DNA of 64,000 nt from Salipiger sp. IMCC34102 (lineage in GTDB: Bacteria; Pseudomonadota; Alphaproteobacteria; Rhodobacterales; Rhodobacteraceae). A program made the translations under genes and the position numbers. Under the pieces are notes generated by a model. That model did no database searches, had not been told where the DNA came from, and worked only from the letters and a program-made list of their open reading frames with translations. The stretch is taken from the NCBI RefSeq assembly GCF_004145405.1, contig NZ_SELQ01000001.1:558001-622000 (forward strand). The letters run 5' to 3'. This document shows, piece by piece, positions 11,651-20,004 of this stretch. Position 1 is the stretch's first letter. Every line of letters begins with the position of its first letter.

Positions 11651-12151
11651 TCAGGAGGCGGCGTCCTTGTTCACGCCGCCCTTCGTGGCGATCTCGGTCA
11701 TGCGACGGTCGCCGTCGTAGGTCTGGTCGAGGCACTTCTTGAGCACCGCCGCATCGCCGTCCAGGCCCAGACGGTTGGCGAAGGCCGCCAGCGTGCCGTA
11801 ACCGGCCAGCGCGTAGTGCACCATGCGCTGGTACTGCGGGATGATCGCGGCGTCGCGGACGTCCGGGTCGGTGATCTCGTCCGACAGCCCGTGAGCGCGG
11901 GCTTCCTTCACGAGGCCCTCCATGCCCTTGCAGTGCTCGGCGTTGGGCTTGATGCCGTGGTCGGAGCACAGCTTCTCGAGCTCGGCGATCCCGTCGGAAA
12001 TGCCGTTGCCGCCGTCGATCAGCGCCTCGGACAGTTCGGTGTCGGATGCGGCGCGGCCCAGTTCGGTCACGACCGGAAGGGATTGGGTGTTGGCGCTCCA
12101 GATGTCCTGAAGCTGGTCGAGGTAGATGTCCTTGAGCGATGTCATGGCCAT
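11651..12151 (-). CDS. DUF892 (YciE/YciF-like) ferritin-like protein
   Basis: A 166-residue helical protein whose start, M-x-L-K-D-I-Y-L-D-Q-L-Q-D-I-W-S-A, and later H-C-K-G-M-E-G-L and M-V-H-Y-A-L-A-G-Y motifs match the DUF892 family. Members fold as ferritin-like four-helix bundles with carboxylate/histidine metal ligands and are linked to stress responses, but no enzymatic reaction is established. AAGGAGAG sits 7 nt before the ATG at 12151, so that start is chosen over the ATG two codons later. Transcribed away from the gene at 12289. Confidence 0.85.
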   Translation of the reverse strand: MAMTSLKDIYLDQLQDIWSANTQSLPVVTELGRAASDTELSEALIDGGNGISDGIAELEKLCSDHGIKPNAEHCKGMEGLVKEARAHGLSDEITDPDVRDAAIIPQYQRMVHYALAGYGTLAAFANRLGLDGDAAVLKKCLDQTYDGDRRMTEIATKGGVNKDAAS

Positions 12152-12288
12152 GTCGGTCTCTCCTTTGTCAAATCGCCGCTCAACGGATGGGCGCGGCGGA
12201 AGGTTCCGGCAATGGCACGGCTTTCGCCTGTATTCCGCCCCAATCCACGGCTAGCCTTGCCGGGCCGCCAGTCCCAGGAGCTTGCCCC

Positions 12289-13254
12289 GTGCCGCATCCC
12301 GCGCAGACCCCCATCGCCGCCGTCTTCATGGTGGAACCGGGCGCCTACGAGTGGCCGGCCGTGCTGCTGGTGGCCTCTCTGAGGGCCTTCGCGCAGGACG
12401 ATCTGCACCTTTACGGCTATTGCCGGGCGGAGCTGATCGACCAGCTGCATCCGCGCACGCTTGCCTTCTTCGAGCGAAACGGCGTCACGCTGCGCCCGAT
12501 CTTGCCCGCGTTCGAGGTGGTCTATCCGCAGGGCAACAAGCTTTACGCCTGCGCCGAGTCCCGGCCGGAGCCCGCGACGATGCTTTTCGACACCGACATG
12601 TTCATGCTGCAATCCGCCCGCCTGTCCGAGACGCTGGTGCCGGGCTGCGTGTCGGGCCGTCCCACGGGCAGCTGGATGTGGGGGACGGGGCCGCGGGACT
12701 GGGCGCCCGCCTACGCCAGCGTCGGGCTGGAATTGCCGCCCGCGCGCATGGCCCGGCCCGATGGAAGCTTCACGGCGCCCTCGATCTCTGCCGGGTTCGT
12801 GGCCTACATGGAGCCCGAGTTCGGCGCGGTCTGGCGCGACACCGCGCTGGTCATCGAAGCCAAGCGCCTGGCACGCGGCATCTACCCGACACTCGACCAG
12901 ATCAGCCTGCCGGTGGCGACCGAACTGGCCGGGCTGCGGCTGAACATGATCGACACGAAGTGGAACCGGGCCGGCAAGATCACGGATCAGGCGCTGCGAC
13001 TGGTCGTGAGCTACCACTACCAGAAGGCCGCGACCTTGAAGTCCTTGCCCGTCAAGTGGCTGGCGGACCGGCTGCTGGTCGAGTTCTCGGATTTCGGGTC
13101 GGTCGAGGATCTGCTGGCTTTCTACGACAAGGAGGCAGCCCGCCCCGATACCGTGGTCCACAACGACGGCTGGAAGGAAGCCGTGGAAAGGACCCAGCGG
13201 GACGCCGACTCCGTCACCCATGCCCAGGCCGTCGGCCTGAACAAATCGAATTGA
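12289..13254 (+). CDS. Putative glycosyltransferase with GT-A-like DxD motif
   Basis: A 321-residue protein I do not recognise by name. Its start resembles GT-A glycosyltransferases: a hydrophobic first strand (I-A-A-V-F-M-V), then K-L-Y-A-C and, at residues 97-103, T-M-L-F-D-T-D, the acidic pair that binds the metal of a nucleotide sugar. The second half is rich in aromatic residues and has no membrane helix. The GTG at 12289 is chosen because AGGAG lies 8 nt upstream and the family-like sequence begins there; the frame is open further upstream without coding character. The tRNA-Trp gene follows 60 bp later. Sugar transfer is inferred from the DxD context only. Confidence 0.6.
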   Translation: MPHPAQTPIAAVFMVEPGAYEWPAVLLVASLRAFAQDDLHLYGYCRAELIDQLHPRTLAFFERNGVTLRPILPAFEVVYPQGNKLYACAESRPEPATMLFDTDMFMLQSARLSETLVPGCVSGRPTGSWMWGTGPRDWAPAYASVGLELPPARMARPDGSFTAPSISAGFVAYMEPEFGAVWRDTALVIEAKRLARGIYPTLDQISLPVATELAGLRLNMIDTKWNRAGKITDQALRLVVSYHYQKAATLKSLPVKWLADRLLVEFSDFGSVEDLLAFYDKEAARPDTVVHNDGWKEAVERTQRDADSVTHAQAVGLNKSN

Positions 13255-13271
13255 CACCACGTCCTTGGCCC

Positions 13272-13300
13272 TTGATCCCGGCGCGCACCTCGGCTACCTC
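13272..13300 (+). promoter_or_regulatory. Promoter of tRNA-Trp
   Basis: TTGATC (13272-13277), 17-bp spacer, TACCTC (13295-13300); the tRNA 5' end lies 14 nt after the -10 box. Confidence 0.5.
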
Positions 13301-13313
13301 GGGCGTCGGACGT

Positions 13314-13389
13314 AGGGGTATAGCTCAGTTGGTAGAGCGACGGTCTCCAAAACCGTAGGTCGCGGGTTCAAGCCCTGCTGCCCCTGCCA
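13314..13389 (+). tRNA. trnW: tRNA-Trp (CCA anticodon)
   Basis: A 76-nt cloverleaf with encoded CCA. The acceptor arms AGGGGTA and TGCCCCT pair over 7 bp, the D-arm has AGCTCAGTTGGTAGAGC, the anticodon stem ACGGT/ACCGT encloses CTCCAAA with the anticodon CCA at 13347-13349, and the T-arm is GCGGG-TTCAAGC-CCTGC. Single tRNA-Trp genes next to secE-nusG are the usual arrangement in Alphaproteobacteria. The next coding region starts 24 nt after the tRNA with no terminator between them. Confidence 0.97.
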
Positions 13390-13413
13390 GTCCACCCATC
13401 GGTGATCCGCACC

Positions 13414-14319
13414 ATGACCCATCCCCAGATCGTCTTCCACATCGGCGCGCACAAGACCGCGACGACGCACCTGCAGCATTCGATCGGCGCGGTGGCCGAC
13501 CTGCTGGCGATGGAGGGGGTCAACTTCTTCGGACCGCAGTCCCTGCGCGGCCCCGGCAAGCGGCTGGAGGCGCGGTTCGATCTGCCGTTCAATCCGCGCA
13601 AGTCACTCGCCGACACCCGCCCCGCGGCGGTGGTCCTCGACGAGATGACCCAGGGCGCCCACCGACTGGTCCTGTCGGAGGAGAACTTTATCGGCATCCT
13701 CTTCGACAAGGACACCGACGGTCCGCTCTATCGCATAGGCGCTCCGCTCTATCCCCAGGCGGGCCCCCGGCTGGACGCGCTCGCGGCCCGGATCGCGCCC
13801 GAGGGGGTCGACATCTGCCTGGGCCTGCGCGCGCCGGCGGGGTTCCTGACCTCCGCCTACGGGCAGGCGCTGCTGGCCGAAGTGGTGGTCTCGGAAGAGC
13901 GGTTCCGCAACCAGAACCCCATGGGCAGCGTCGATTGGGTCGACCTGGTGGCACGCCTGCGGTCCGCGCGCGGGGTCCGGACGATCACCGTATGGCGGCA
14001 GGAAGAGTACCACGCGCTCTTCCCGCGGATCCTGGCCGCGATGCTGGGGCCGGCTTCGCATCACGTGGCGCCGGTCGCGCAACGGGTGAACCCGGGCCTG
14101 TCCCGCGCCGCGGTGGACGTGGTTCTGAAGTTGCACGGCGCCGGGCAGAGGGGCCCGCTTGCCCACCATGCGCGCGATACGCTGCCCATCGGCCCCGATA
14201 CCCCGGCGTTCCAGCTCTTCGGGCCGGAGGATGCGGCACTCTCGGCGGAGTTCTACGCGGCCCAGTGGGACGAGATAGGCGGCATGGAGGGGGTCACGGT
14301 TCTGAAACCCGTGGGTTGA
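13414..14319 (+). CDS. Sulfotransferase-like protein
   Basis: A 301-residue protein. The N-terminus I-V-F-H-I-G-A-H-K-T-A-T-T-H-L-Q (residues 6-21) matches the 5'-phosphosulfate-binding loop of PAPS-dependent sulfotransferases (H-x-G-x-x-K-T-G-T-T). Later L-V-L-S-E-E-N-F resembles the second family block, and a W-R-Q-E-E-Y segment the third. Soluble, no signal peptide. Acceptor unknown; in this phylum such genes often decorate exopolysaccharide. The ATG at 13414 is preferred to a GTG at 13402; neither has a good SD. It probably shares its promoter with tRNA-Trp. Confidence 0.65.
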   Translation: MTHPQIVFHIGAHKTATTHLQHSIGAVADLLAMEGVNFFGPQSLRGPGKRLEARFDLPFNPRKSLADTRPAAVVLDEMTQGAHRLVLSEENFIGILFDKDTDGPLYRIGAPLYPQAGPRLDALAARIAPEGVDICLGLRAPAGFLTSAYGQALLAEVVVSEERFRNQNPMGSVDWVDLVARLRSARGVRTITVWRQEEYHALFPRILAAMLGPASHHVAPVAQRVNPGLSRAAVDVVLKLHGAGQRGPLAHHARDTLPIGPDTPAFQLFGPEDAALSAEFYAAQWDEIGGMEGVTVLKPVG

Positions 14320-14344
14320 TCCGGCGGGCGGGGCGTCGTATGTG
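14316..14344 (+). promoter_or_regulatory. Promoter of secE
   Basis: TTGATC (14316-14321, overlapping the preceding stop codon), 17-bp spacer, TATGTG (14339-14344); 30 nt before the secE ATG. Confidence 0.5.
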
Positions 14345-14374
14345 GCCAAGCGTCCGCTTGTGAAAGATCGCTCC

Positions 14375-14572
14375 ATGGCCACGAACCCCGTCAAGTTCAT
14401 CAACGAGACCCGTGCAGAGATCGCCAAGGTCGTCTGGCCGACCCGGCGCGAGGTCGTGCTCACGACGATCATGGTCTTCATCATGGCGGCGCTGATGGCG
14501 GCGTTCTTCTCGATCGTGGACCTCGGCATCCGCCAGGCGCTGCAGCTGGTGCTGACCTCCTTCGGGAGCTGA
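14375..14572 (+). CDS. secE: Preprotein translocase subunit SecE
   Basis: A 65-residue short-form SecE with a single membrane helix, the clamp subunit of the SecYEG channel. The amphipathic N-terminal part has the conserved E-x-x-K-V-x-W-P-T-R-x-E motif just before the helix (residues 19-29 here). The start at 14375 gives the usual MATNP-type beginning; a GTG at 14342 would add 11 residues without support. Its partner nusG follows after a 225-bp gap that has its own promoter, so the two are not tightly coupled as they are in E. coli. Confidence 0.95.
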   Translation: MATNPVKFINETRAEIAKVVWPTRREVVLTTIMVFIMAALMAAFFSIVDLGIRQALQLVLTSFGS

Positions 14573-14631
14573 TCGGCACGGACCACCCGTCCGGCCAGGC
14601 CGGCGCGCCGCAGGATTGTGCGCCGCGGCTC

Positions 14632-14660
14632 TTGAATAATCCGAATGCGGGCGGTATCAG
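14632..14660 (+). promoter_or_regulatory. Promoter of nusG
   Basis: TTGAAT (14632-14637), 17-bp spacer, TATCAG (14655-14660). It lies in the unusually long secE-nusG gap. Confidence 0.5.
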
Positions 14661-14797
14661 CCGCCAACGACCCGGGATGGCGTGCGGCGATGAGCGTTGC
14701 ACGCCACAATTCATTCTCCGGGCGGGTGACGCGGTCGCCCGATGTATTTTGAACCAGGCGGGCCGTATGGCCTTGCAGGCACGGGGTGGCGAAGAGC

Positions 14798-15331
14798 ATG
14801 GCGAAACGTTGGTATTCGGTTAGCGTTCTGTCGAACTTCGAGAAAAAGATCGCGGAGCAGATTCGCCAGAAGGCGGAAGAGCAGGACCTGACCGACCAGA
14901 TCGACGAGGTTCTGGTGCCCACCGAAGAGGTGATCGAGATCCGCCGCAACAAGAAGGTCACGACCGAGCGGCGCTTCATGCCCGGCTACGTGCTGGTGCA
15001 CATGGAACTCTCGGACGAGGCCTACCACCTTGTGAACTCGATCAACCGCGTGACCGGTTTCCTCGGCCCGCAGGGCCGTCCGATGCCGATGCGCGACGCA
15101 GAGGTGCAGGCGATCCTGGGCCGCGTCCAGGAAGGCGAGGACAGCCCGCGCACGCTGATCCACTTCGACATCGGCGAGAAGGTCAAGGTCAACGAAGGCC
15201 CGTTCGAGGACTTCGACGGCCTGGTCGAGGAAGTGGACGAAGAGAACCAGCGCCTGAAGGTGACGGTCTCGATCTTCGGCCGCGCGACCCCGGTCGAACT
15301 GGAATTCACTCAGGTCTCCAAGCAGGGCTGA
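14798..15331 (+). CDS. nusG: Transcription termination/antitermination factor NusG
   Basis: A 177-residue protein with the NGN domain (start M-A-K-R-W-Y-S-V, central F-M-P-G-Y-V-L-V-H-M) that binds RNA polymerase, and a C-terminal KOW domain (V-x-E-G-P-F-x-D-F-x-G) that contacts Rho or ribosomal protein S10. A GTG 12 bp upstream is in frame but the ATG at 14798 gives the family N-terminus. The last 26 bp overlap, antisense, the end of the glycosyltransferase gene at 15306, and rplK, its usual follower, is 1.5 kb away. Confidence 0.96.
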   Translation: MAKRWYSVSVLSNFEKKIAEQIRQKAEEQDLTDQIDEVLVPTEEVIEIRRNKKVTTERRFMPGYVLVHMELSDEAYHLVNSINRVTGFLGPQGRPMPMRDAEVQAILGRVQEGEDSPRTLIHFDIGEKVKVNEGPFEDFDGLVEEVDEENQRLKVTVSIFGRATPVELEFTQVSKQG

Positions 15332-16535
15332 CGCCACGAGATCGGATCTCGAGCGGGGCTGGATAGCGCTCGATCCAACTGGCTGCGACGACCGGCCAGG
15401 GGAACCGAGACGTTGCGATTGTGTGCGCTGATTTTGAAAGCGCCTCTGCGTGATCGGCATCCCAGGACAAGCGGTCCATGGCGTTTGCAAGGCCGGCCAC
15501 GACCACTCCGGAAGAGGTCGGTGGAATAAGAACTGCGCTGCGAGCGTCCACCAGTCTGGCCGGCCCTCCCCAGTCAAGACAGACGACCGGAACACCCATG
15601 CTCATCATTTCCTGAACCACGATGCCGTTCGCTTCGGCCAATGACGGAAAGATGAAACCTCGGTAAAGGTTAGCTCTCGCGATCAGATCGTCGTGGCTGA
15701 TCCAGCCACGCAGGTGAACCCTGTTTTCCAGCCCAAGGCGCGATACCAGCGCTTTCAGTCGCGGCCCGTCCGGCCCCTCCCCGAAAATGTCGAGCGTGAC
15801 GGGTTTCTGCGCTTTCGCGACTGCCTCGATCGCAAGATCATTGGCTTTCAGATCTATCAGGCGCCCGACCGATAGAAAGCGCAGATTTTCGCCTGAGTGG
15901 CTGACAGGCGCTCGGGCGGCAAAGCCTTCGGTAAGGCCGGAATCAGTTACATCGGCAATCAGATCTGGCGGAACACCAGCCCAGCGAAGGGCGGCTTCCG
16001 TTCGGTCTCCACCCGAGTTCAGCACGACATTTGCCCGCCGCTTGTCGCCGATGAGGCGGCCAACGATTGATTGGATTGGCCGATAAAGGTGTTGCTGGAT
16101 CCGCGCAAATGCCGGCAATCGCGACAGAAAAGCTGGGGGAAAAAACAGGTTCCCGTTTAGCGGCCCGATTACGACCGTGGTGCCTTTGGCGAAAAACCGC
16201 GGTTCCACCGGGGAAATCGGGCACAAAAAATGCCAGAGGGCATTGTCCAGACCGGCAGCAAGAAGTTTTTGCTTGGCTTGAAGGTGAAAGTAGGGATTTA
16301 CGAGACTTCGCAACGGCCGGATTCGCCAGAACGATTTAAAGATCGCGTCATCTTCGATGAAGAGGACACGCCCTACGGGAAAGTGACCTTCGATATCGGA
16401 TCTGCATCGCGCGTGGCAGCAGAGAATCGCATCGTAACCGGTTTCCAGCAGGAACTGGAAGAACTGGTGGGCCTTGATCGCCTCGCCCCCCATGGTCAGG
16501 CTGGCATTCGGCGAAATAACTACAATTTTGGTCAT
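15306..16535 (-). CDS. Glycosyltransferase family 4 protein
   Basis: A 409-residue GT-B fold glycosyltransferase. The C-terminal nucleotide-sugar domain shows S-V-G-R-L-x-x-x-K (Arg225, Lys230), F-G-E-G-P-D at 251-256 and the E-x7-E pair Glu301/Glu309 typical of GT4 retaining enzymes. The N-terminal domain has a G-G-E-A-I-K-A-H acceptor-side loop. The role is probably in exopolysaccharide or lipopolysaccharide assembly, inferred from the family. It is less GC-rich than its neighbours, lies on the opposite strand between nusG and rplK, and its last codons and stop are encoded inside the nusG 3' end, which suggests insertion of a foreign gene. Confidence 0.88.
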   Translation of the reverse strand: MTKIVVISPNASLTMGGEAIKAHQFFQFLLETGYDAILCCHARCRSDIEGHFPVGRVLFIEDDAIFKSFWRIRPLRSLVNPYFHLQAKQKLLAAGLDNALWHFLCPISPVEPRFFAKGTTVVIGPLNGNLFFPPAFLSRLPAFARIQQHLYRPIQSIVGRLIGDKRRANVVLNSGGDRTEAALRWAGVPPDLIADVTDSGLTEGFAARAPVSHSGENLRFLSVGRLIDLKANDLAIEAVAKAQKPVTLDIFGEGPDGPRLKALVSRLGLENRVHLRGWISHDDLIARANLYRGFIFPSLAEANGIVVQEMMSMGVPVVCLDWGGPARLVDARSAVLIPPTSSGVVVAGLANAMDRLSWDADHAEALSKSAHTIATSRFPWPVVAASWIERYPAPLEIRSRGVSPAWRPE

Positions 16536-16572
16536 GATCGACCGTCAAAAATTGCTTTAAATCAATTCGCTT

Positions 16573-16601
16573 TGGTTAGATCGTCCTGCAAAACCTGTCA
16601 A
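16573..16601 (-). promoter_or_regulatory. Promoter of the GT4 gene
   Basis: On the minus strand TTGACA (16596-16601), 17-bp spacer, TAACCA (16573-16578). It gives a leader of about 31 nt. Confidence 0.55.
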
Positions 16602-16664
16602 CGCCGATGGGACGGGGCTGCGAGCGGCAGATCCCTCGGCCTTGGCGGCTCGGTGCGGGCACCC

Positions 16665-16693
16665 TTGCCAAAAGGTATGCTGGCAGGTATGCG
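16665..16693 (+). promoter_or_regulatory. Promoter of rplK-rplA
   Basis: TTGCCA (16665-16670), 17-bp spacer, TATGCG (16688-16693), about 125 nt before rplK and divergent from the GT4 promoter. Confidence 0.5.
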
Positions 16694-16774
16694 GCGCGCT
16701 TGTCGGGATTTGCCCGGCATTCGCCGTGGGAGGCGAGGAGCGCGCGCGCACCGGACCGTACCACAGAACGCAAG

Positions 16775-16798
16775 ACCCCTTGGTCGCGACCAAAGGGT
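16775..16798 (+). promoter_or_regulatory. Leader palindrome before rplK, possible L1 control site
   Basis: A 24-nt near-palindrome (ACCCCTTGGTC paired to GACCAAAGGGT, one mismatch) ends 6 nt before the AAGGAG of rplK. L1 represses the L11 operon by binding leader RNA in E. coli; that this hairpin is the site here is a guess from position. Confidence 0.3.
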
Positions 16799-16817
16799 GT
16801 TCAGAAGGAGAGGCCAG

Positions 16818-17243
16818 ATGGCCAAGAAAGTCGTCGGAACGCTGAAGCTGCAGGTTCCTGCAGGCAGCGCCAAGCCCGCCCCGCCCGTGGGTCCTGCCCT
16901 GGGTCAGCGCGGCATCAACATCATGGAATTCTGCAAGGCGTTCAACGCCAAGACCGCGGACATGGAACAGGGTGCGCCCTGCCCGACCGTGATCACCTAC
17001 TACGCGGACAAGTCCTTCTCGATGGACATCAAGACGCCGCCCGCGTCCTACTACATCAAGAAGGCCGCCAAGCTGCAGTCTGGCTCCAAGACCCCCGGCC
17101 GCGCCAGCGCGGGCTCCATCACCGGCAAGCAGGTCCGCGAGATCGCCGAGGCGAAGATGAAGGATCTGAACGCGACCTCCGTCGAGGGCGCAATGCTGAT
17201 CATCGCGGGCTCCGCCCGCTCCATGGGCATCGAGGTGAAGTAA
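16818..17243 (+). CDS. rplK: 50S ribosomal protein L11
   Basis: A 141-residue protein that binds the GTPase-associated centre of 23S rRNA and is needed for (p)ppGpp synthesis by RelA. The proline-rich N-terminal signature [16 protein letters not shown] and the C-terminal T-S-V-E-G-A-M[11 protein letters not shown] are intact. AAGGAG is 7 nt before the ATG. The frame is open far upstream (to 16230) without coding character, so that extension is not used. Stop and rplA start overlap by one base (TAATG). Confidence 0.98.
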   Translation: MAKKVVGTLKLQVPAGSAKPAPPVGPALGQRGINIMEFCKAFNAKTADMEQGAPCPTVITYYADKSFSMDIKTPPASYYIKKAAKLQSGSKTPGRASAGSITGKQVREIAEAKMKDLNATSVEGAMLIIAGSARSMGIEVK

Positions 17244-17944
17244 TGGCAAAAGTTGGCAAACGCACCGCCGCGGCCCGCGAGCAGGTCAAGGGCAAGCAGG
17301 ACATCTCGGTCGAAGAGGCCGTGTCGCTGATCAAGTCGAACGCCAAGGCGAAATTCGACGAGACCATCGAGATCTCGATGGTGCTGGGCGTCGATCCCCG
17401 TCACGCCGACCAGATGGTCCGTGGCACCGTGACCCTGCCCAACGGCACCGGCAAGACGGTCCGCGTGGCGGTCTTCGCCCGTGGCGACAAGGCCGAGGAA
17501 GCCAAGGCTGCCGGCGCCGATGTCGTCGGTGCCGAGGACCTGATGGAGCAGATCCAGGGCGGCAACATCAACTTCGACCGCTGCATCGCGACGCCCGACA
17601 TGATGGGCATCGTCGGTCGCCTGGGCAAGATCCTGGGCCCGCGCAACCTGATGCCGAACCCCCGCGTCGGCACCGTGACGCCCGACGTCAAGCAGGCCGT
17701 CGAGGACGCCAAGGGCGGTCAGGTCCAGTTCAAGGCCGAGAAGGCCGGTGTGGTCCATGCCGGCATCGGCAAGGCCAGCTTCGACGCCAAGGCGATCGAG
17801 GAGAATGTGAAGGCCTTCGTCGATGCGGTCTCTAAGGCCAAGCCGACCGGCGCCAAGGGCACCTACATGAAGAAGGTCTCGCTGACCTCGACCATGGGTC
17901 CGGGCGTCTCCGTCGACATCGCGGACGCGACCGGCAACGCCTGA
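17243..17944 (+). CDS. rplA: 50S ribosomal protein L1
   Basis: A 233-residue protein of the L1 stalk, which moves deacylated tRNA out of the E site, and the likely translational repressor of its own operon. Conserved blocks include [27 protein letters not shown] and the C-terminal [12 protein letters not shown]. Translationally coupled to rplK. A strong terminator follows 26 bp after the stop. Confidence 0.98.
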   Translation: MAKVGKRTAAAREQVKGKQDISVEEAVSLIKSNAKAKFDETIEISMVLGVDPRHADQMVRGTVTLPNGTGKTVRVAVFARGDKAEEAKAAGADVVGAEDLMEQIQGGNINFDRCIATPDMMGIVGRLGKILGPRNLMPNPRVGTVTPDVKQAVEDAKGGQVQFKAEKAGVVHAGIGKASFDAKAIEENVKAFVDAVSKAKPTGAKGTYMKKVSLTSTMGPGVSVDIADATGNA

Positions 17945-17969
17945 TCGCATCGATCGAGGCACGATAGAG

Positions 17970-18001
17970 AGGGGCGGTCCTGCGAGGGGCCGCCCCTTTT
18001 T
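17970..18001 (+). terminator. Intrinsic terminator after rplA
   Basis: AGGGGCGGTCC pairs with GGGCCGCCCCT (11 bp with one wobble) around a 6-nt loop, followed by five T residues. It separates rplKA from the marC gene coming from the other side. Confidence 0.9.
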
Positions 18002-18003
18002 CG

Positions 18004-18663
18004 TCAGGGCAGGGCGGAGGCCGGGGCTTCGGGCGCCATGGTGAACAGCCCGAGCGATTCGAGGCCGACCAGCACCGCATCCACCGCGATGGTGGCCAGG
18101 ATGATCCCCATGACGCGGCTGATGACGCTGATCCCCGTGTGGCCGATCAGTCGAAAGATGTAGGTCGCAAGGAACAGGAAGATCAGCGTCAGCAGCAGCA
18201 CGGTGACCAGCAGCCCCGCGGTCACCGCCTGTTCCGCCAGCGTCTGCGTCCGGTTGTCGGTCAGCACCACGATCCCCAGCATCGCCCCGGGAGAGGCGAT
18301 GGAGGGCATCGCCAGCGGAAAGACCGCCCCGGCAAGATGGTCCCGGTGTTTCTCGGCTTCCTCGATCTCGGTGTCGGATTTCGATTCGCCGAAGATCATC
18401 GTCAGCGCGAACAAGAACAACACGATCCCGCCCGCGATCTGGAACGACCCCAGCGCCAGCCCGATGCTTTCCAGCGCGAGCTGTCCCAGCACCAGGAACC
18501 CCAGCAGCACGACCCCGGCGATGCCCGTCGCGCGCAAGGCGAAGCGGCGGTGCAGGTGGCGCGGCACCGACGCGACGGCGAAGAGGAACACCGGGATCGA
18601 CCCGATCGGATCGACCAGCACGAAGAGCGTGACGAATTCGCGGGCAAGGGCGGTCAGGTCCAT
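18004..18663 (-). CDS. MarC family integral membrane protein
   Basis: A 219-residue protein with six predicted membrane helices. The first helix carries F-V-x-L-F-V-L-V-D-P-I-G-S-I-P-V-F, and a second half-repeat contains P-L-A-M-P-S-I-A-S-P-G-A, both hallmarks of MarC/UPF0056 proteins (annotated as NAAT-type transporters, substrate undefined; not in fact linked to multidrug resistance). The start at 18663 puts the conserved N-terminus first; an ATG 30 bp upstream is possible. Inserted on the opposite strand between rplA and rplJ. Confidence 0.88.
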   Translation of the reverse strand: MDLTALAREFVTLFVLVDPIGSIPVFLFAVASVPRHLHRRFALRATGIAGVVLLGFLVLGQLALESIGLALGSFQIAGGIVLFLFALTMIFGESKSDTEIEEAEKHRDHLAGAVFPLAMPSIASPGAMLGIVVLTDNRTQTLAEQAVTAGLLVTVLLLTLIFLFLATYIFRLIGHTGISVISRVMGIILATIAVDAVLVGLESLGLFTMAPEAPASALP

Positions 18664-18992
18664 CGGGCGCTCCGGTTTGGGGGCCCCCGCCATAGGGCCT
18701 CGGGCGGGGGATGTCATCTGCCGGCGCTTCGGGGTTCCCTTCCGGGCGGCCAGGCTTTAAGAGGCGCACTGCATCCCCCCGAAGCGATTCGGGGATCGGT
18801 GCATCGTCCTAGACGGTGGGTTGGCTGCAAGTCGTTAATTCCTGCCCGAGACGGGAAAGACCAGATTTGCCGGGATCTCCCGGTTTCGCTGGCTCCGCCC
18901 GTATCACGGACCGTGACTGACGGGGCGACCTCTTCTCCTCGTCAAAATGAGAGCCGGTGCGGGACCCCTCGCACCACAATTGGAGTGAAACT
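18664..18992 (+). promoter_or_regulatory. Gene-free region upstream of rplJ: promoter and probable L10 leader
   Basis: The 329 bp between marC and rplJ hold no convincing gene. A TAGACG hexamer at 18810-18815 resembles the -10 box before secY, but its -35 is poor. Further down are hairpins at 18870-18883 (CCGGG/CCCGG) and 18955-18974 (GGTGCG/CGCACC). Long structured leaders before rplJ usually bind L10-L12 for autoregulation, and this region would fit; the exact fold was not computed. Confidence 0.35.
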
Positions 18993-19505
18993 GTGGATAG
19001 AGCCCAAAAGGAAAAGCTGGTCGAGGAACTCGGTCAGATCTTTGAAAGCTCTGGCGTCGTCGTAGTGGCACACTACGAAGGCATGACAGTTGCCGAAATG
19101 CAGGACCTGCGCGCGCAAATGCGTGAAGCGGGCGGGTCCGTGCGCGTTGCCAAGAACAAGCTCGCCAAGATCGCCCTCGAAGGTAAGCCCTCGGCGTCCA
19201 TCGCCGATTACCTGACGGGGATGACGGTTCTCGCCTATTCCGAAGACCCCGTCGCCGCGGCGAAGGTGGTCGATGCATACGCCAAGAAGAACGAGAAGCT
19301 CGTTGTTCTGGGTGGTGCCATGGGCGAGACTGCACTGGATCCAGCCGGTGTGAAGGCCGTTGCCGGGATGCCAAGCCGCGAGGAGCTCATCGCTTCCATC
19401 GTGGGTTGCATCGGGGCACCTGCCAGCAACATCGCCGGGGCCATTGGCGCGCCTGCTTCGAACATCGCGAGCATTCTTTCGACCATCGAAGAGAAAGCTG
19501 CTTAA
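18993..19505 (+). CDS. rplJ: 50S ribosomal protein L10
   Basis: A 170-residue protein that anchors the L7/L12 dimers to the ribosome. The N-terminus is M(V)[12 protein letters not shown], and the rRNA-binding core has [14 protein letters not shown] and R-V-A-K-N-K-L-A. The start codon is GTG at 18993, with GGAG 7 nt upstream; no ATG fits the family start. rplL follows after 67 bp in the same transcript. Confidence 0.97.
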   Translation: MDRAQKEKLVEELGQIFESSGVVVVAHYEGMTVAEMQDLRAQMREAGGSVRVAKNKLAKIALEGKPSASIADYLTGMTVLAYSEDPVAAAKVVDAYAKKNEKLVVLGGAMGETALDPAGVKAVAGMPSREELIASIVGCIGAPASNIAGAIGAPASNIASILSTIEEKAA

Positions 19506-19572
19506 GGCATCTCGATTGCGCGGGGCGCAAGCCCTGACGTTGGAACACATCAAGTAAACGGAAAGTAGTCAA

Positions 19573-19947
19573 ATGGCTGATCTGAAGAAACTGGCAGAAG
19601 ACATCGTTGGTCTGACCCTGCTGGAAGCACAAGAACTCAAGACGATCCTGAAGGACGAGTACGGCATCGAGCCCGCCGCTGGCGGCGCCGTCATGATGGC
19701 CGGTCCCGCGGGCGACGCCGGCGAAGCCGCCGAAGAGAAGACCGAATTCGACGTCGTTCTCAAGAACGCCGGCGCACAGAAGATCAACGTGATCAAGGAA
19801 GTGCGCGGCATCACCGGTCTGGGCCTGAAGGAAGCCAAGGACCTGGTCGAAGCCGGCGGCAAGGTCAAGGAAGGCGCGTCCAAAGCCGAAGCCGAAGAGA
19901 TCAAGACCAAGCTGGAAGCAGCTGGTGCCGAGGTCGAGCTGGCCTAA
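19573..19947 (+). CDS. rplL: 50S ribosomal protein L7/L12
   Basis: A 124-residue stalk protein that recruits translation factors. The N-terminal dimerisation helix region, an Ala/Gly-rich hinge (about 40-55) and the C-terminal domain with [21 protein letters not shown] are all complete. GGAAAG precedes the ATG. A terminator follows 26 bp downstream. Confidence 0.98.
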   Translation: MADLKKLAEDIVGLTLLEAQELKTILKDEYGIEPAAGGAVMMAGPAGDAGEAAEEKTEFDVVLKNAGAQKINVIKEVRGITGLGLKEAKDLVEAGGKVKEGASKAEAEEIKTKLEAAGAEVELA

Positions 19948-19973
19948 GCCACTTCTGCCTTCGATCTGGAAGG

Positions 19974-20004
19974 GCCCGGTACGCGCAAACGTGCCGGGCT
20001 TTTT
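19974..20004 (+). terminator. Intrinsic terminator after rplL
   Basis: GCCCGGTACG pairs with CGTGCCGGGC (one wobble) around CGCAAA, followed by TTTTT. In E. coli an incomplete terminator at the same place lowers rpoBC expression relative to rplJL. Confidence 0.88.

Noticed and set aside
16230-16817. Long N-terminal extension of rplK
   Set aside because: L11 has a fixed N-terminus at 16818 with AAGGAG before it; the extension runs through the antisense of the GT4 gene.
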